In this document: in pieces, positions 1-6,417 of the stretch
Position numbering within the stretch: the stretch's first letter is position 1
Layout of the letters: every line of letters begins with the position of its first letter
Made by a program: the position numbers and the translations under genes
The notes under the pieces: model-generated
Database searches by the model: none
What the model saw: the letters and a program-made list of their open reading frames with translations, nothing else
Told to the model about the DNA's origin: nothing
NCBI GenBank assembly: GCA_002327335.1
Contig: DCVH01000037.1
Coordinates: 1-12,972 of the forward strand
Direction: 5' to 3'
DNA length: 12,972 nucleotides
Source: Patescibacteria group bacterium UBA2193
GTDB lineage: Bacteria; Patescibacteriota; Minisyncoccia; Moranbacterales; DUUL01

Positions 1-20
1 TGTGATTTTTATATTAATTG

Positions 21-84
21 TTTTGAATTTTGTATTTTTAAAATTCTAATTTATTTGGAATTTATGATTTTGAATTTGGAATTT
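21..84. repeat. AT-rich leader with short direct repeats
   Basis: The first 100 bases have no credible gene and are very AT-rich. The 10-mer TTTTGAATTT occurs at 21-30 and again at 68-77, and TTTGGAATTT occurs at 54-63 and 75-84. The motifs overlap and look like a decayed low-complexity array. No function can be read from it apart from the promoter-like elements at its right end. Confidence 0.45.
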
Positions 85-97
85 TATATTATATAAT
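70..97 (+). promoter_or_regulatory. Putative sigma-70-type promoter for the HD gene
   Basis: A perfect TATAAT lies at 92-97 and TTGAAT (4 of 6 matches to the -35 consensus) at 70-75, separated by 16 bases. Transcription would start near 104, just inside the left arm of the inverted repeat that brackets the HD gene. The promoter therefore lies outside the bracketed unit. In such AT-rich DNA a chance TATAAT is quite possible. Confidence 0.4.
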
Positions 98-101
98 CTG
101 T

Positions 102-134
102 TTAGGCGAAATTAAAATTTAAACCAAAAATTAT
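102..134 (+). repeat. Left arm of 33-bp inverted repeat around the HD gene
   Basis: This arm begins TTAGGCGA and ends with the first two bases of the HD gene's ATG. It is the reverse complement of 714-746 at 31 of 33 positions; the only differences are the two bases at 110-111. The first seven bases from 101 (TTTAGGC) fit the integron core-site consensus GTTRRRY except for the first base. No target-site duplication is visible outside the arms. Confidence 0.85.
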
Positions 135-717
135 GGAGCAATTAATTCAGCAATTCAAGAAGCATGTTATTGAAGTTTCCCAAAACCCTAATTTTATACA
201 TCATAAATGGTTTGTGAAGTATCATTTGGAGATTGTCGAGAAAATTGCTTTGGAGCTTTGTGATATTTACAAGGAAGCTGATAAAAACTTAGTTTTGCTA
301 TTGGTGTGGCTTCATGATTATGGCAAGATACTGGATTTTGACAATCAATATGATGAAACATTGACTCGTGGCAAAGAAAAACTGTCGGAGCTTGGATTTC
401 CAAAGCAATTTTTCGACAATGCTTTATCATATACTGAATTAATTGATAGGAAGGTGGAAATTGACCGCGCACCAATTGAGGTAAAAATCATATCATCAGC
501 GGACGGCGCTGCGCATTTAGTCGGTCCGTTTATGTATCTTTGGTGGCATGAAAATAGTTCGAAACAATTTGAAGATTTGATGGCTGATACCGTCCGCAAA
601 GCGATGAAGGACTGGGATAAAAAAATAGTTTTACCTGAGGTGAGGAGCGCCTTTCAAAGTAGACATGATTTTTTGCTTGAACAAAGCGGTCAATTTCCAC
701 CTCAATTTTTAAAATAA
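133..717 (+). CDS. HD-domain metal-dependent phosphohydrolase-like protein
   Basis: This is a 194-residue soluble protein with the HD-superfamily metal-site pattern: His31, the doublet His61-Asp62 in WLHDYGK, and Asp124 in SSADGAAHL. HD proteins usually hydrolyse phosphate esters of nucleotides or similar substrates; the substrate here cannot be told. There is no signal peptide or membrane segment. The ATG at 133 is the first start in the frame and lies within the left inverted-repeat arm, while the TAA stop lies within the right arm, so the repeats fit the reading frame almost exactly. There is no Shine-Dalgarno motif. The gene stands alone, converging on tatD. Its bracketing by inverted repeats and an attC-like hairpin suggests it arrived as a mobile single-gene cassette. 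The HD assignment is firm, the function is unknown, and the mobility is inferred. Confidence 0.85.
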   Translation: MEQLIQQFKKHVIEVSQNPNFIHHKWFVKYHLEIVEKIALELCDIYKEADKNLVLLLVWLHDYGKILDFDNQYDETLTRGKEKLSELGFPKQFFDNALSYTELIDRKVEIDRAPIEVKIISSADGAAHLVGPFMYLWWHENSSKQFEDLMADTVRKAMKDWDKKIVLPEVRSAFQSRHDFLLEQSGQFPPQFLK

Positions 718-746
718 TTTTTGGTTTAAATTTTAACATCGCCTAA
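714..746 (-). repeat. Right arm of 33-bp inverted repeat around the HD gene
   Basis: This is the reverse complement of 102-134 with two mismatches (at 737-738). It starts one base before the HD stop codon TAA (715-717) and ends TCGCCTAA, running straight into the attC-like hairpin. The match stops at 746-747, and the flanks beyond the arms are unrelated. From arm to arm the unit is 645 bp. Confidence 0.85.
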
Positions 747-813
747 CACGGCATATCTGGTTTCGCTACGCTACACCCAAATGCTTCGCACTTCAGATGA
801 TGCCGATTTAAAT
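741..813. other. attC-like imperfect hairpin (possible integron recombination site)
   Basis: GCCTAAC at 741-747 matches the integron inverse-core consensus RYYYAAC. After one A, an 11-base arm (749-759, CGGCAT then ATCTG) pairs with 794-805 (CAGAT, an unpaired G799, ATGCCG), leaving a 34-base loop that holds the tandem repeat CGCTACGCTAC. One A further, TTTAAAT at 807-813 fits GTTRRRY except for the first base. The roughly 73-bp size, symmetric layout and single extrahelical base resemble attC sites. The right-hand core is weak, so this could be a decayed site or another kind of palindrome. There is no T-run after the stem, so it is not a standard terminator. Confidence 0.42.
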
Positions 814-840
814 CTTCTCGACATCAGGGACTTTAAAAGA

Positions 841-1632
841 TTATAACCTTAAATTAAAAAACTTGATTGCATTTTGATCGGTTTGTTGTTCTATCTCTTC
901 AAAGTTAAGTTTTTTTAGTTCAGCAAGTTTTTCAATCACTTGATGAACAAAGGAAGGTTCGTTTCTTTTTCCACGAAATGGCACTGGCGCCAGAAAAGGA
1001 CAATCTGTTTCCACCATAGTTCTTTCCAGTGGAATCATTTGAATGGATTCAAGCAGTGGATTTTCTTTTTTTACAAAAGTTATATTCCCCGTAAAAGAAA
1101 ACATTAATTTTTCGCACTTCAAAAAACTTTTTGTATCAGCAGGGTTTCCACTGTAACAATGCAAAACTTTGGAAATTTTTGAATAAACTTCTTTTGATTC
1201 CAGAATTTCCAATAGGTCGGCATAGGCATCTCGGCAATGCAAAACAACCGGCAAACCAAGTTCCCCAGCCAAATCCAATTGAATCTCAAAAAGCTCTTTT
1301 TGTTTTCGATGTTCTGCTTCCTCCTTAAAATGAAAATAATCCAACCCCATTTCCCCGAGAGCAACGATTTTTTTATTTTTTTCGACAAGTTCTGTCAGAT
1401 ATTTTTTAACATTGTCAAAATTAGCCAGATTTTTTATTTCCTCCGGATGGAAAGCAATTGCTGAAAAAATATTTTCATATTTTTCAGAAAGTTCAAGAGT
1501 CTTTCTGATCCGCTCTTGATCAACTCCAATGTTTATAATCGCTTTCCCTTTGTTTTCAAAAAAACGAGCAATGACTTCCGAACGATCCGGATCAAAGCTT
1601 TCAAAGTCCAAATGTGCGTGCGTATCAATCAT
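841..1632 (-). CDS. tatD: TatD-family metal-dependent hydrolase
   Basis: This 263-residue protein has the usual length and full metal-site set of the TatD family (amidohydrolase-like TIM barrel, DNase/exonuclease activity in studied members): His5 and His7 in DTHAHLD, Glu94 in GEMGLDYF, His132 in LHCRDA, His158 in LHCYSG, and Asp210 in ETDCPFLAP. The tail motif PFRGKRNEP is also typical. It is expected to be a cytoplasmic hydrolase active on DNA ends or similar substrates. The ATG at 1630-1632 lies three bases after the metG stop, so the two are very likely co-transcribed and perhaps translationally coupled; a GGA about ten bases upstream is a weak ribosome site. The metG-tatD neighbourhood is also known from Firmicutes (metS-yabD in Bacillus subtilis). 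No clear terminator follows; the attC-like hairpin lies downstream. Confidence 0.95.
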   Translation of the reverse strand: MIDTHAHLDFESFDPDRSEVIARFFENKGKAIINIGVDQERIRKTLELSEKYENIFSAIAFHPEEIKNLANFDNVKKYLTELVEKNKKIVALGEMGLDYFHFKEEAEHRKQKELFEIQLDLAGELGLPVVLHCRDAYADLLEILESKEVYSKISKVLHCYSGNPADTKSFLKCEKLMFSFTGNITFVKKENPLLESIQMIPLERTMVETDCPFLAPVPFRGKRNEPSFVHQVIEKLAELKKLNFEEIEQQTDQNAIKFFNLRL

Positions 1633-1635
1633 TTT

Positions 1636-3084
1636 TTATTTTTCCAAAAAACGAGGGAATAAATTTATTTTCTCTTTATTTATCAAGCTTTTTTGAATTT
1701 TTTCCGAAGTTTTCGGCATAAAAGGTTTTATCATCAAAGCAATTTCAAACAGAACCTTTACTAATTCCGCCATTTCTTCTTCAAAAAGTTCAATATCTGT
1801 TTTTATCAACTCCCAAGGCTTTCTTTCTTCAATTTTTCCGTCCAAATAGGCAATTCTTATTTTGATTGAAACAAGAATATTTTCCAATTTTCCTTCTTCG
1901 AGCAATTTGACTATTTCCCCTTTTGACGACCCTGCCATTCTTGAAGAAATTTCCTCTTCATTAAAAAGTTTTTTATCTGTTTTTTGATACAAAGTCACGA
2001 TTCGAGAAACCAAATTGCCAATGCCATTCGCCAAATCAGCGTTGTATTTTTCAATCAATTTTTCCCAACTGGTGTCTGAATCCTCTCCGAAACTTCCGAT
2101 TGAAACCAATAAATATCTCGTCGCATCTGTTCCAAATTTTTCTATCATCTCCATCGGATCAATCACATTCCCAATTGACTTGCTCATTTTTTGACCATCC
2201 ACCGTCACGAAACCATTTACAAAAACCATCTCGGAAGTTGGCAAACTTGCTGCCATTAGCATCGCTTGCCACATTGCCGTTTGTTGACGAAGATTATCCT
2301 TGCCACAAAATTGAACTACCGGCCACCATTTTTTGAAATTTTCTTCATCTTGAGGCCAATTTATCGTTGAAATATAATTTACAAGAGCATCAAACCAAAC
2401 ATACATAACTTGCTCAGGATCATTCGGCACTTCAACGCCCCAAGGCATCTTGTTTTTCACTCGAGAGATGCTGAAATCTTCCAAACTGTTTTCTACAAAA
2501 GAGATTATCTCTCTGAATCTTTTTTCCGGTTTTACAAAATCAGGATTTTTTTTATAAAAATCCAAAAGCTTTTCTTGAAATGCTGAAAATTTGAAAAAAT
2601 AATTCTCTTCATCAATAATTTCAATTTCTTGATTGGGATGATCGGGACAATGTCCATCGACTAACTCAGAATCAGTTTTTTCCAACTCACATCCAACACA
2701 ATATTTGATTTTGTATGCTTTTTTATAAATACACCCATTTTCATCGCATCTTTTCCAAAATTCCTGTGCCGCTTTCACGTGTTTTTCGTCAGCCGTTCGA
2801 ATGAAAGCATCGTATTTCATATTAAGTTGCTCGGCCAAATCAATAAAGTGTTGTGCCTGAATTTTTCCATATTCTCTGGCATCCAACCCTTCTTCTTGAG
2901 CTTTTCTAAAAATCTTCAAACCATGTTCATCTGTTCCAGTGTTAAGAAAAGTATCAAAACCCATTTCTTGATAGAAACGAGAAAAAACATCAGCCTGAAC
3001 AAATTCCCTGGCATGTGCAATGTGAGGACGAGCATTCACATATGGCAAGGTTGTGGTAAAATATTTTCGCTTATTTTTTGTCAT
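1636..3084 (-). CDS. metG: Methionyl-tRNA synthetase, short form
   Basis: This 482-residue class I synthetase charges tRNA-Met in the cytoplasm. Visible motifs are the HIGH-type signature as HIAH (residues 21-24, after PYVNARP), TDEHG at 51-55, a zinc knuckle Cys129-x2-Cys132 with Cys146-x2-His149 (one-zinc CxxC/CxxH type), and KMSKS at 299-303 followed by IGNVIDP. The anticodon-binding helical domain takes up the C-terminal third (FGEDSDTSW onward). The protein ends there, without the C-terminal EMAP/Trbp111-like tRNA-binding domain of longer MetRS forms. The second active-site segment reads GKDNLRQQTAMW where many bacteria have GKDIxxFHxxxWP, a substitution I associate with CPR-type enzymes from memory. 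The ATG start sits about 20 bases after a likely transcription start. It heads an operon with tatD. Confidence 0.96.
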   Translation of the reverse strand: MTKNKRKYFTTTLPYVNARPHIAHAREFVQADVFSRFYQEMGFDTFLNTGTDEHGLKIFRKAQEEGLDAREYGKIQAQHFIDLAEQLNMKYDAFIRTADEKHVKAAQEFWKRCDENGCIYKKAYKIKYCVGCELEKTDSELVDGHCPDHPNQEIEIIDEENYFFKFSAFQEKLLDFYKKNPDFVKPEKRFREIISFVENSLEDFSISRVKNKMPWGVEVPNDPEQVMYVWFDALVNYISTINWPQDEENFKKWWPVVQFCGKDNLRQQTAMWQAMLMAASLPTSEMVFVNGFVTVDGQKMSKSIGNVIDPMEMIEKFGTDATRYLLVSIGSFGEDSDTSWEKLIEKYNADLANGIGNLVSRIVTLYQKTDKKLFNEEEISSRMAGSSKGEIVKLLEEGKLENILVSIKIRIAYLDGKIEERKPWELIKTDIELFEEEMAELVKVLFEIALMIKPFMPKTSEKIQKSLINKEKINLFPRFLEK

Positions 3085-3110
3085 AAAATTTATTTACTTA
3101 TCTTTTTTCA

Positions 3111-3139
3111 AGTCTAGCATGTATTATTTTTTTTCTCAA
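3111..3139 (-). promoter_or_regulatory. Putative promoter for metG-tatD
   Basis: On the minus strand TTGAGA (plus-strand 3134-3139) and TAGACT (3111-3116) are separated by exactly 17 bases, and TG precedes the -10 by one base, giving an extended -10 (TGCTAGACT). Transcription would start about 20 bases before the metG ATG. No Shine-Dalgarno motif lies in the short leader. Confidence 0.55.
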
Positions 3140-3157
3140 TCTCAATCTCTAATTTAT

Positions 3158-3186
3158 TTGAAAATAACCTGATTTACTAGTAAACT
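3158..3186 (+). promoter_or_regulatory. Putative promoter for the glycan operon
   Basis: TTGAAA (3158-3163) and TAAACT (3181-3186, 4 of 6 matches) are separated by 17 bases, ahead of the glycosyltransferase ATG at 3217. Transcription would start near 3193, giving a leader of roughly 25 bases. The -10 overlaps a perfect palindrome, so the promoter may be repressible. Confidence 0.45.
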
Positions 3187-3195
3187 GTTAGTAAA
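3173..3195. promoter_or_regulatory. Operator-like palindrome with third half-site
   Basis: TTTACTAGTAAA at 3173-3184 is a perfect 12-bp palindrome, and the half-site TAGTAAA is repeated at 3189-3195, eleven bases (about one helical turn) after its copy at 3178-3184. The set overlaps the proposed -10 and start of the glycan operon, where a repressor would block RNA polymerase. No regulator gene is visible in the window, and chance occurrence in AT-rich DNA is possible. Confidence 0.35.
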
Positions 3196-3216
3196 GACAA
3201 ATAACCACAAAAACCA

Positions 3217-3984
3217 ATGATTTCCATAATCAGTGTCAATTACAATAGCAAAGAATATTTGGAAAAACTGCTTGATTCCACAGAAAAATACCTCAAAAAC
3301 AATGATTTTGAGTTTATCATCGTCAATAATGATGAAAAATCACTCGATTTAGAGCAACAAAGACAAGTCGACGTTAAAATAGTCCACATAGGAAAAAATA
3401 TTGGATTTGGAGCAGCCAGCAATATTGGAGCCCAAAAAGCAAAGGGAGAATGGCTTCTTTTCGCCAATCCTGATATTGAATTTATCGACAATTCTCTGGA
3501 AAAAGCACTGGTTTTTATGAAAAAAAATAATACCGCTGGCATTATTGGCCCTCAAATCATACAATCTTCCACGAAAAAACCTCAACCTTGGACAAGCGGT
3601 GGGAAAACCTCATTATCACAAATATTGTTTCGCAATACCATCGGAAAAGCTTGGAACAAGAAAAATCCGGTGGCGGTTGACTGGGTTTCCGGAACGGCCT
3701 TATTGATACTGAAATCGGATTTTATTCAGATGGGCGGATTTGATGAAGCATTTTTTATGTATTTTGAAGATCAAGATTTATGCCTAAGAATGAAAGACCA
3801 CAACAAAAAAGTGTTTTTCTATCCGGACTTCAAAATTATTCATCATGATGGTAAAAGCTGGGGGAACAAAAAAATTCAAAAAAACTACTACTATTCCTCT
3901 CAAGATATTTTCTTTAAGAAATATCATAATGCATTGAGTTGTAAGTTTTTAAAGTTAATCAGAACAATCTTTAAAGGAAAATGA
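3217..3984 (+). CDS. Family 2 glycosyltransferase (WbbL/rhamnosyltransferase-like)
   Basis: This 255-residue GT-A fold enzyme would transfer a sugar from a nucleotide-sugar donor to a growing surface glycan on the cytoplasmic face of the membrane. Motifs in order are the N-terminal strand VNYNS (7-11), VNND (36-39), NIGFGAASN (61-69), the metal-binding-region motif NPD (84-86), DWVSGTALL (155-163), and GGFDEAFFMYFEDQDLCLR (173-191) with the likely catalytic Glu/Asp pair, then a late HHDGKSW (209-215). This pattern is typical of the WbbL-like branch. There is no strong membrane anchor, though the C-terminus is basic and hydrophobic. The ATG start has no ribosome site. Its TGA stop overlaps the next ATG as ATGA, which suggests translational coupling with the membrane protein that follows. 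Sugar and acceptor are unknown. Confidence 0.92.
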   Translation: MISIISVNYNSKEYLEKLLDSTEKYLKNNDFEFIIVNNDEKSLDLEQQRQVDVKIVHIGKNIGFGAASNIGAQKAKGEWLLFANPDIEFIDNSLEKALVFMKKNNTAGIIGPQIIQSSTKKPQPWTSGGKTSLSQILFRNTIGKAWNKKNPVAVDWVSGTALLILKSDFIQMGGFDEAFFMYFEDQDLCLRMKDHNKKVFFYPDFKIIHHDGKSWGNKKIQKNYYYSSQDIFFKKYHNALSCKFLKLIRTIFKGK

Positions 3985-5243
3985 AATTATCAGAATATTT
4001 TTTTATTGCCACCCTCGCGCTTCTTCCTTTTGGCTTTACTATTAACCCCGCATCGGGAGTTGATTTGAATATTATCAGAATCATAATCCCACTCCTTTTT
4101 TTGGTTTGGCTTGGAGAATCACTTTTTAGCAAAAAAATTTACATCGACACTCGCCCTCGATTTTTGTTTTTGATGCTTTTCTTAATGATTGTTCTGTTTT
4201 CTTTTTTTTGGGCACCGGAAAAACAGCGGGCATTAAGAAAAATTTTATTTATTTTTTCAATCATTCCTGTTTATCTTGTGTCTTTCGATCTCTTTAAAAA
4301 AAATTTATCTAAAGAATTGGTTTTAAAAATAATTCTCATAACCAGCCTTATTCAATCGATTATTGGAATATTTCAATTTTTATTACAATTTGTTATTGGC
4401 ATAGACCCTTCGTTGAAAATATGGCGATTGTTTAGCAGTTTTTTTCTTGGAGAAACCTTTTCCGAAACGGTTCATCAATATTCCAGCTGGCTTGTAAACC
4501 TGAATGGAGCAACTACACTGAGAGCTTTCGGAACATTTCCCGACCCACACCTCTTTAGTCTTTTTATTTCCCTCTCTCTGCCAATCTCTTGGTATTTTTT
4601 TCAAAAAACCAAAAAGCGTGTTTATTTATTTTTAAGAGCAATTCAACTTTTTGCTATTCTCTCTAGTTTCAGCCGTTCAAGTTATTTGGCCGTTGCTCTT
4701 CTTTTAATTGGATTCTTACTGACAAAACTAATCAATGTTGTCAAAAACAAAACGTTTAACTATGCACACCTACTGGCAATCCTAGTTTTATTAACAATAG
4801 TTATCACACCAAATCCTCTTTCTCAAAGATTTAACTCCTCTTTTAATCCAATGGAGGGATCCAATCAAGGAAGAATCGAGATGTGGGAAAAGTCTCTTGA
4901 AATAATTCAGCTTCATCCATGGAAAGGTGCTGGAATCGGCAACTTTTCATATTTTATAAAACCATCTTCCTCCTTAAGAGAACCGATTTATGCCCACAAT
5001 CTCTTCCTTGATTTTGGGGCGGAAACAGGGCTTTTTTCTTTAATTTTATTATTGTTAATATTTCTTTCTCCTCTTCTAACTTTTTTAATAAACAAAAAAA
5101 GCAATACCACTGTATTGCAAATTCCGGTTATTTTATTTTTTGTCGTATTTTTTATATTTTCTCTATTTGAAACACCATTCTATTCCATCAGTATTTTTCC
5201 TCTATTTTTAATTTTTCTTGCCATTCCTTATGAAAAAAAATAA
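3981..5243 (+). CDS. O-antigen ligase/polymerase-like (Wzy_C) membrane protein, first copy
   Basis: This 420-residue, strongly hydrophobic protein has about ten or more membrane segments. It shows the O-antigen ligase/Wzy layout: RAFGTFPDPHLFSLF (181-195), FSRSSYLA (230-237), then the large external loop with QGRIEMWEKSL (296-306), GAGIGNF (316-322) and YAHNLFLDFGAETG (337-350), which fits the Wzy_C pattern of a GNF motif followed by an AHN motif. Members either polymerise lipid-linked glycan units or transfer them to an acceptor (LPS core, teichoic acid or protein); which applies here cannot be decided. Its ATG overlaps the glycosyltransferase stop (ATGA), with AAAGGA immediately upstream but closer than usual. 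The C-terminus overlaps the next gene. Without visible LPS genes, protein or cell-wall glycosylation is as likely as O-antigen assembly. Confidence 0.85.
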   Translation: MKLSEYFFIATLALLPFGFTINPASGVDLNIIRIIIPLLFLVWLGESLFSKKIYIDTRPRFLFLMLFLMIVLFSFFWAPEKQRALRKILFIFSIIPVYLVSFDLFKKNLSKELVLKIILITSLIQSIIGIFQFLLQFVIGIDPSLKIWRLFSSFFLGETFSETVHQYSSWLVNLNGATTLRAFGTFPDPHLFSLFISLSLPISWYFFQKTKKRVYLFLRAIQLFAILSSFSRSSYLAVALLLIGFLLTKLINVVKNKTFNYAHLLAILVLLTIVITPNPLSQRFNSSFNPMEGSNQGRIEMWEKSLEIIQLHPWKGAGIGNFSYFIKPSSSLREPIYAHNLFLDFGAETGLFSLILLLLIFLSPLLTFLINKKSNTTVLQIPVILFFVVFFIFSLFETPFYSISIFPLFLIFLAIPYEKK

Positions 5244-6417
5244 ATTTATCTTCGCTCTTCCTTTTTTGTTTTATTTTTCATTTTTGTGGCGCCTCCCGAT
5301 TTTTTCAGAAGCCTCCATTAACTTGCTAGACATTCTTTTGATTCTTGCCATTTTGACTGGCATCATCAGCATATACAAAAAAAATCTATTCACTGATTTT
5401 AAAAGTTATTGGCTCAAAAATAATTTTTTCATAAGCTTTTTATTAATCCTTTTTGCTTTTGGCGCAAGTCTTTCCTGGATTATGAATTTTTCAACAAACA
5501 ACTGGACGAATGGGCTTGGGATACTTAAAAGTTTTTTGATTTTGCCCATCCTCTTCTCCTTGTTTCTCGTTTTTTTTATTAAAAAAAATTATTTTACTTT
5601 TTCTGATATTTTTAAATACTTCTTCGTTTCAGTCTCCCTTCTTTCTTTTTGGGGAATTATTAACATAATAACAAATTCACTAACCTTTGACGGGAGACTA
5701 AAAGTTTTTTATGACTCCCCCAATCATTTTGCAATGATTTTGTCTCCGGCAATAATTTTTGGTATTTGGCTGTTATTTTTTAACAATAAAAAATTCTTAG
5801 AGATAAAACATGCTCACCTGGTTATCATCGCTCTGATCAGTCTAATTTTAAATCTGATTTTCACCAAGTCTCTTGGGGCAATTACTGCAACACTCTTATC
5901 CATCTTCTTTATTTATTTATCAAAAAAAGAGTCCTTGGAAAAATTATTCAAAAAAACCCTTTTGTTATTGCTCTTTCTGTCAACAATTTTTGTCATGAAT
6001 ACTTCTTTCTTTAACAATTTTTTTCCTGCAGATCTTCATGATTCAACTGGATCCAGAATCGCCATCTATCAATCAGCAAAAAAACTTATTTCAGACAATT
6101 TCATTTGGGGAATCGGCCCGGGAAATTTTCAAACAAAATACCTGGAATATCAAAAATTCTTCGCTCCCTATCCAGAATGGGCCATTCCTCACGCACATAA
6201 TAATTCTCTCCATATCTATGTCGAACTTGGTTTCTTAGCAGTTATTGCCTTTCTTGCTTTAATTTTTCTGAAACTATTAAGCAAAAAAGAAAGAAGCCAA
6301 GAAAAAATTTTGGCTCTTTCACTATTAATCTATTTTCTTATTCACGGAATATTTGACACAACTATTTGGCAAAATGACACCTCTTTTCTCTTTTGGTTTG
6401 TCTTTCTGTTACTTTAA
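5230..6417 (+). CDS. O-antigen ligase/polymerase-like (Wzy_C) membrane protein, second copy
   Basis: This 395-residue polytopic membrane protein belongs to the same superfamily as its neighbour. Signatures are FYDSPNHFAMIL (160-171), SLGAITATLLS (214-224), GSRIAIYQSA (274-283), GIGPGNF (294-300), PHAHNNSLHIYVELG (320-334), and a closing HGIFDTTIWQNDTSFLFW segment. I chose the ATG at 5230 (protein beginning MKKNKF, a typical positively charged lead into the first membrane helix) over an in-frame TTG at 5218. Either way it overlaps the upstream gene, by 14 bases from the ATG. The two copies are clearly diverged from each other by eye, so they probably have separate jobs, for example one polymerase and one ligase. 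The stop overlaps the convergent propeller gene by 9 bp. Confidence 0.85.
   Translation: MKKNKFIFALPFLFYFSFLWRLPIFSEASINLLDILLILAILTGIISIYKKNLFTDFKSYWLKNNFFISFLLILFAFGASLSWIMNFSTNNWTNGLGILKSFLILPILFSLFLVFFIKKNYFTFSDIFKYFFVSVSLLSFWGIINIITNSLTFDGRLKVFYDSPNHFAMILSPAIIFGIWLLFFNNKKFLEIKHAHLVIIALISLILNLIFTKSLGAITATLLSIFFIYLSKKESLEKLFKKTLLLLLFLSTIFVMNTSFFNNFFPADLHDSTGSRIAIYQSAKKLISDNFIWGIGPGNFQTKYLEYQKFFAPYPEWAIPHAHNNSLHIYVELGFLAVIAFLALIFLKLLSKKERSQEKILALSLLIYFLIHGIFDTTIWQNDTSFLFWFVFLLL
6283..6315 (-). terminator. Terminator-like hairpin for the leftward T4SS operon
   Basis: On the minus strand a 6-bp stem AGCCAA/TTGGCT (plus-strand 6310-6315 and 6295-6300) with a 9-base loop is followed by the T-rich tail TTCTTTCTTTTTT (6283-6294 region). 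It lies about 94 bases past the propeller gene's stop, inside the coding sequence of the convergent membrane protein. The stem is short, so this is tentative. Confidence 0.35.

Noticed and set aside
102..746. Classical insertion sequence or transposon
   Set aside because: The only gene inside is an HD hydrolase, not a transposase, and no target-site duplication is visible at 92-101 versus 747-756.
749..805. Hairpin after the HD gene as a rho-independent terminator for HD or tatD
   Set aside because: The loop is 34 bases and neither strand has a T-run after the stem; the flanking core-like motifs fit an attC-like site better.
3981..3984. UGA recoding (as in Gracilibacteria/Absconditabacteria)
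   Set aside because: TGA at 3982-3984 ends the glycosyltransferase at the usual family length and overlaps a convincing ATG of the next gene; no in-frame TGA is needed inside any gene.
5218..5229. TTG at 5218 as start of the second Wzy-like protein
   Set aside because: The ATG at 5230 gives a typical positively charged N-terminus before the first membrane helix; the four extra residues add no recognisable feature. The TTG is not excluded.
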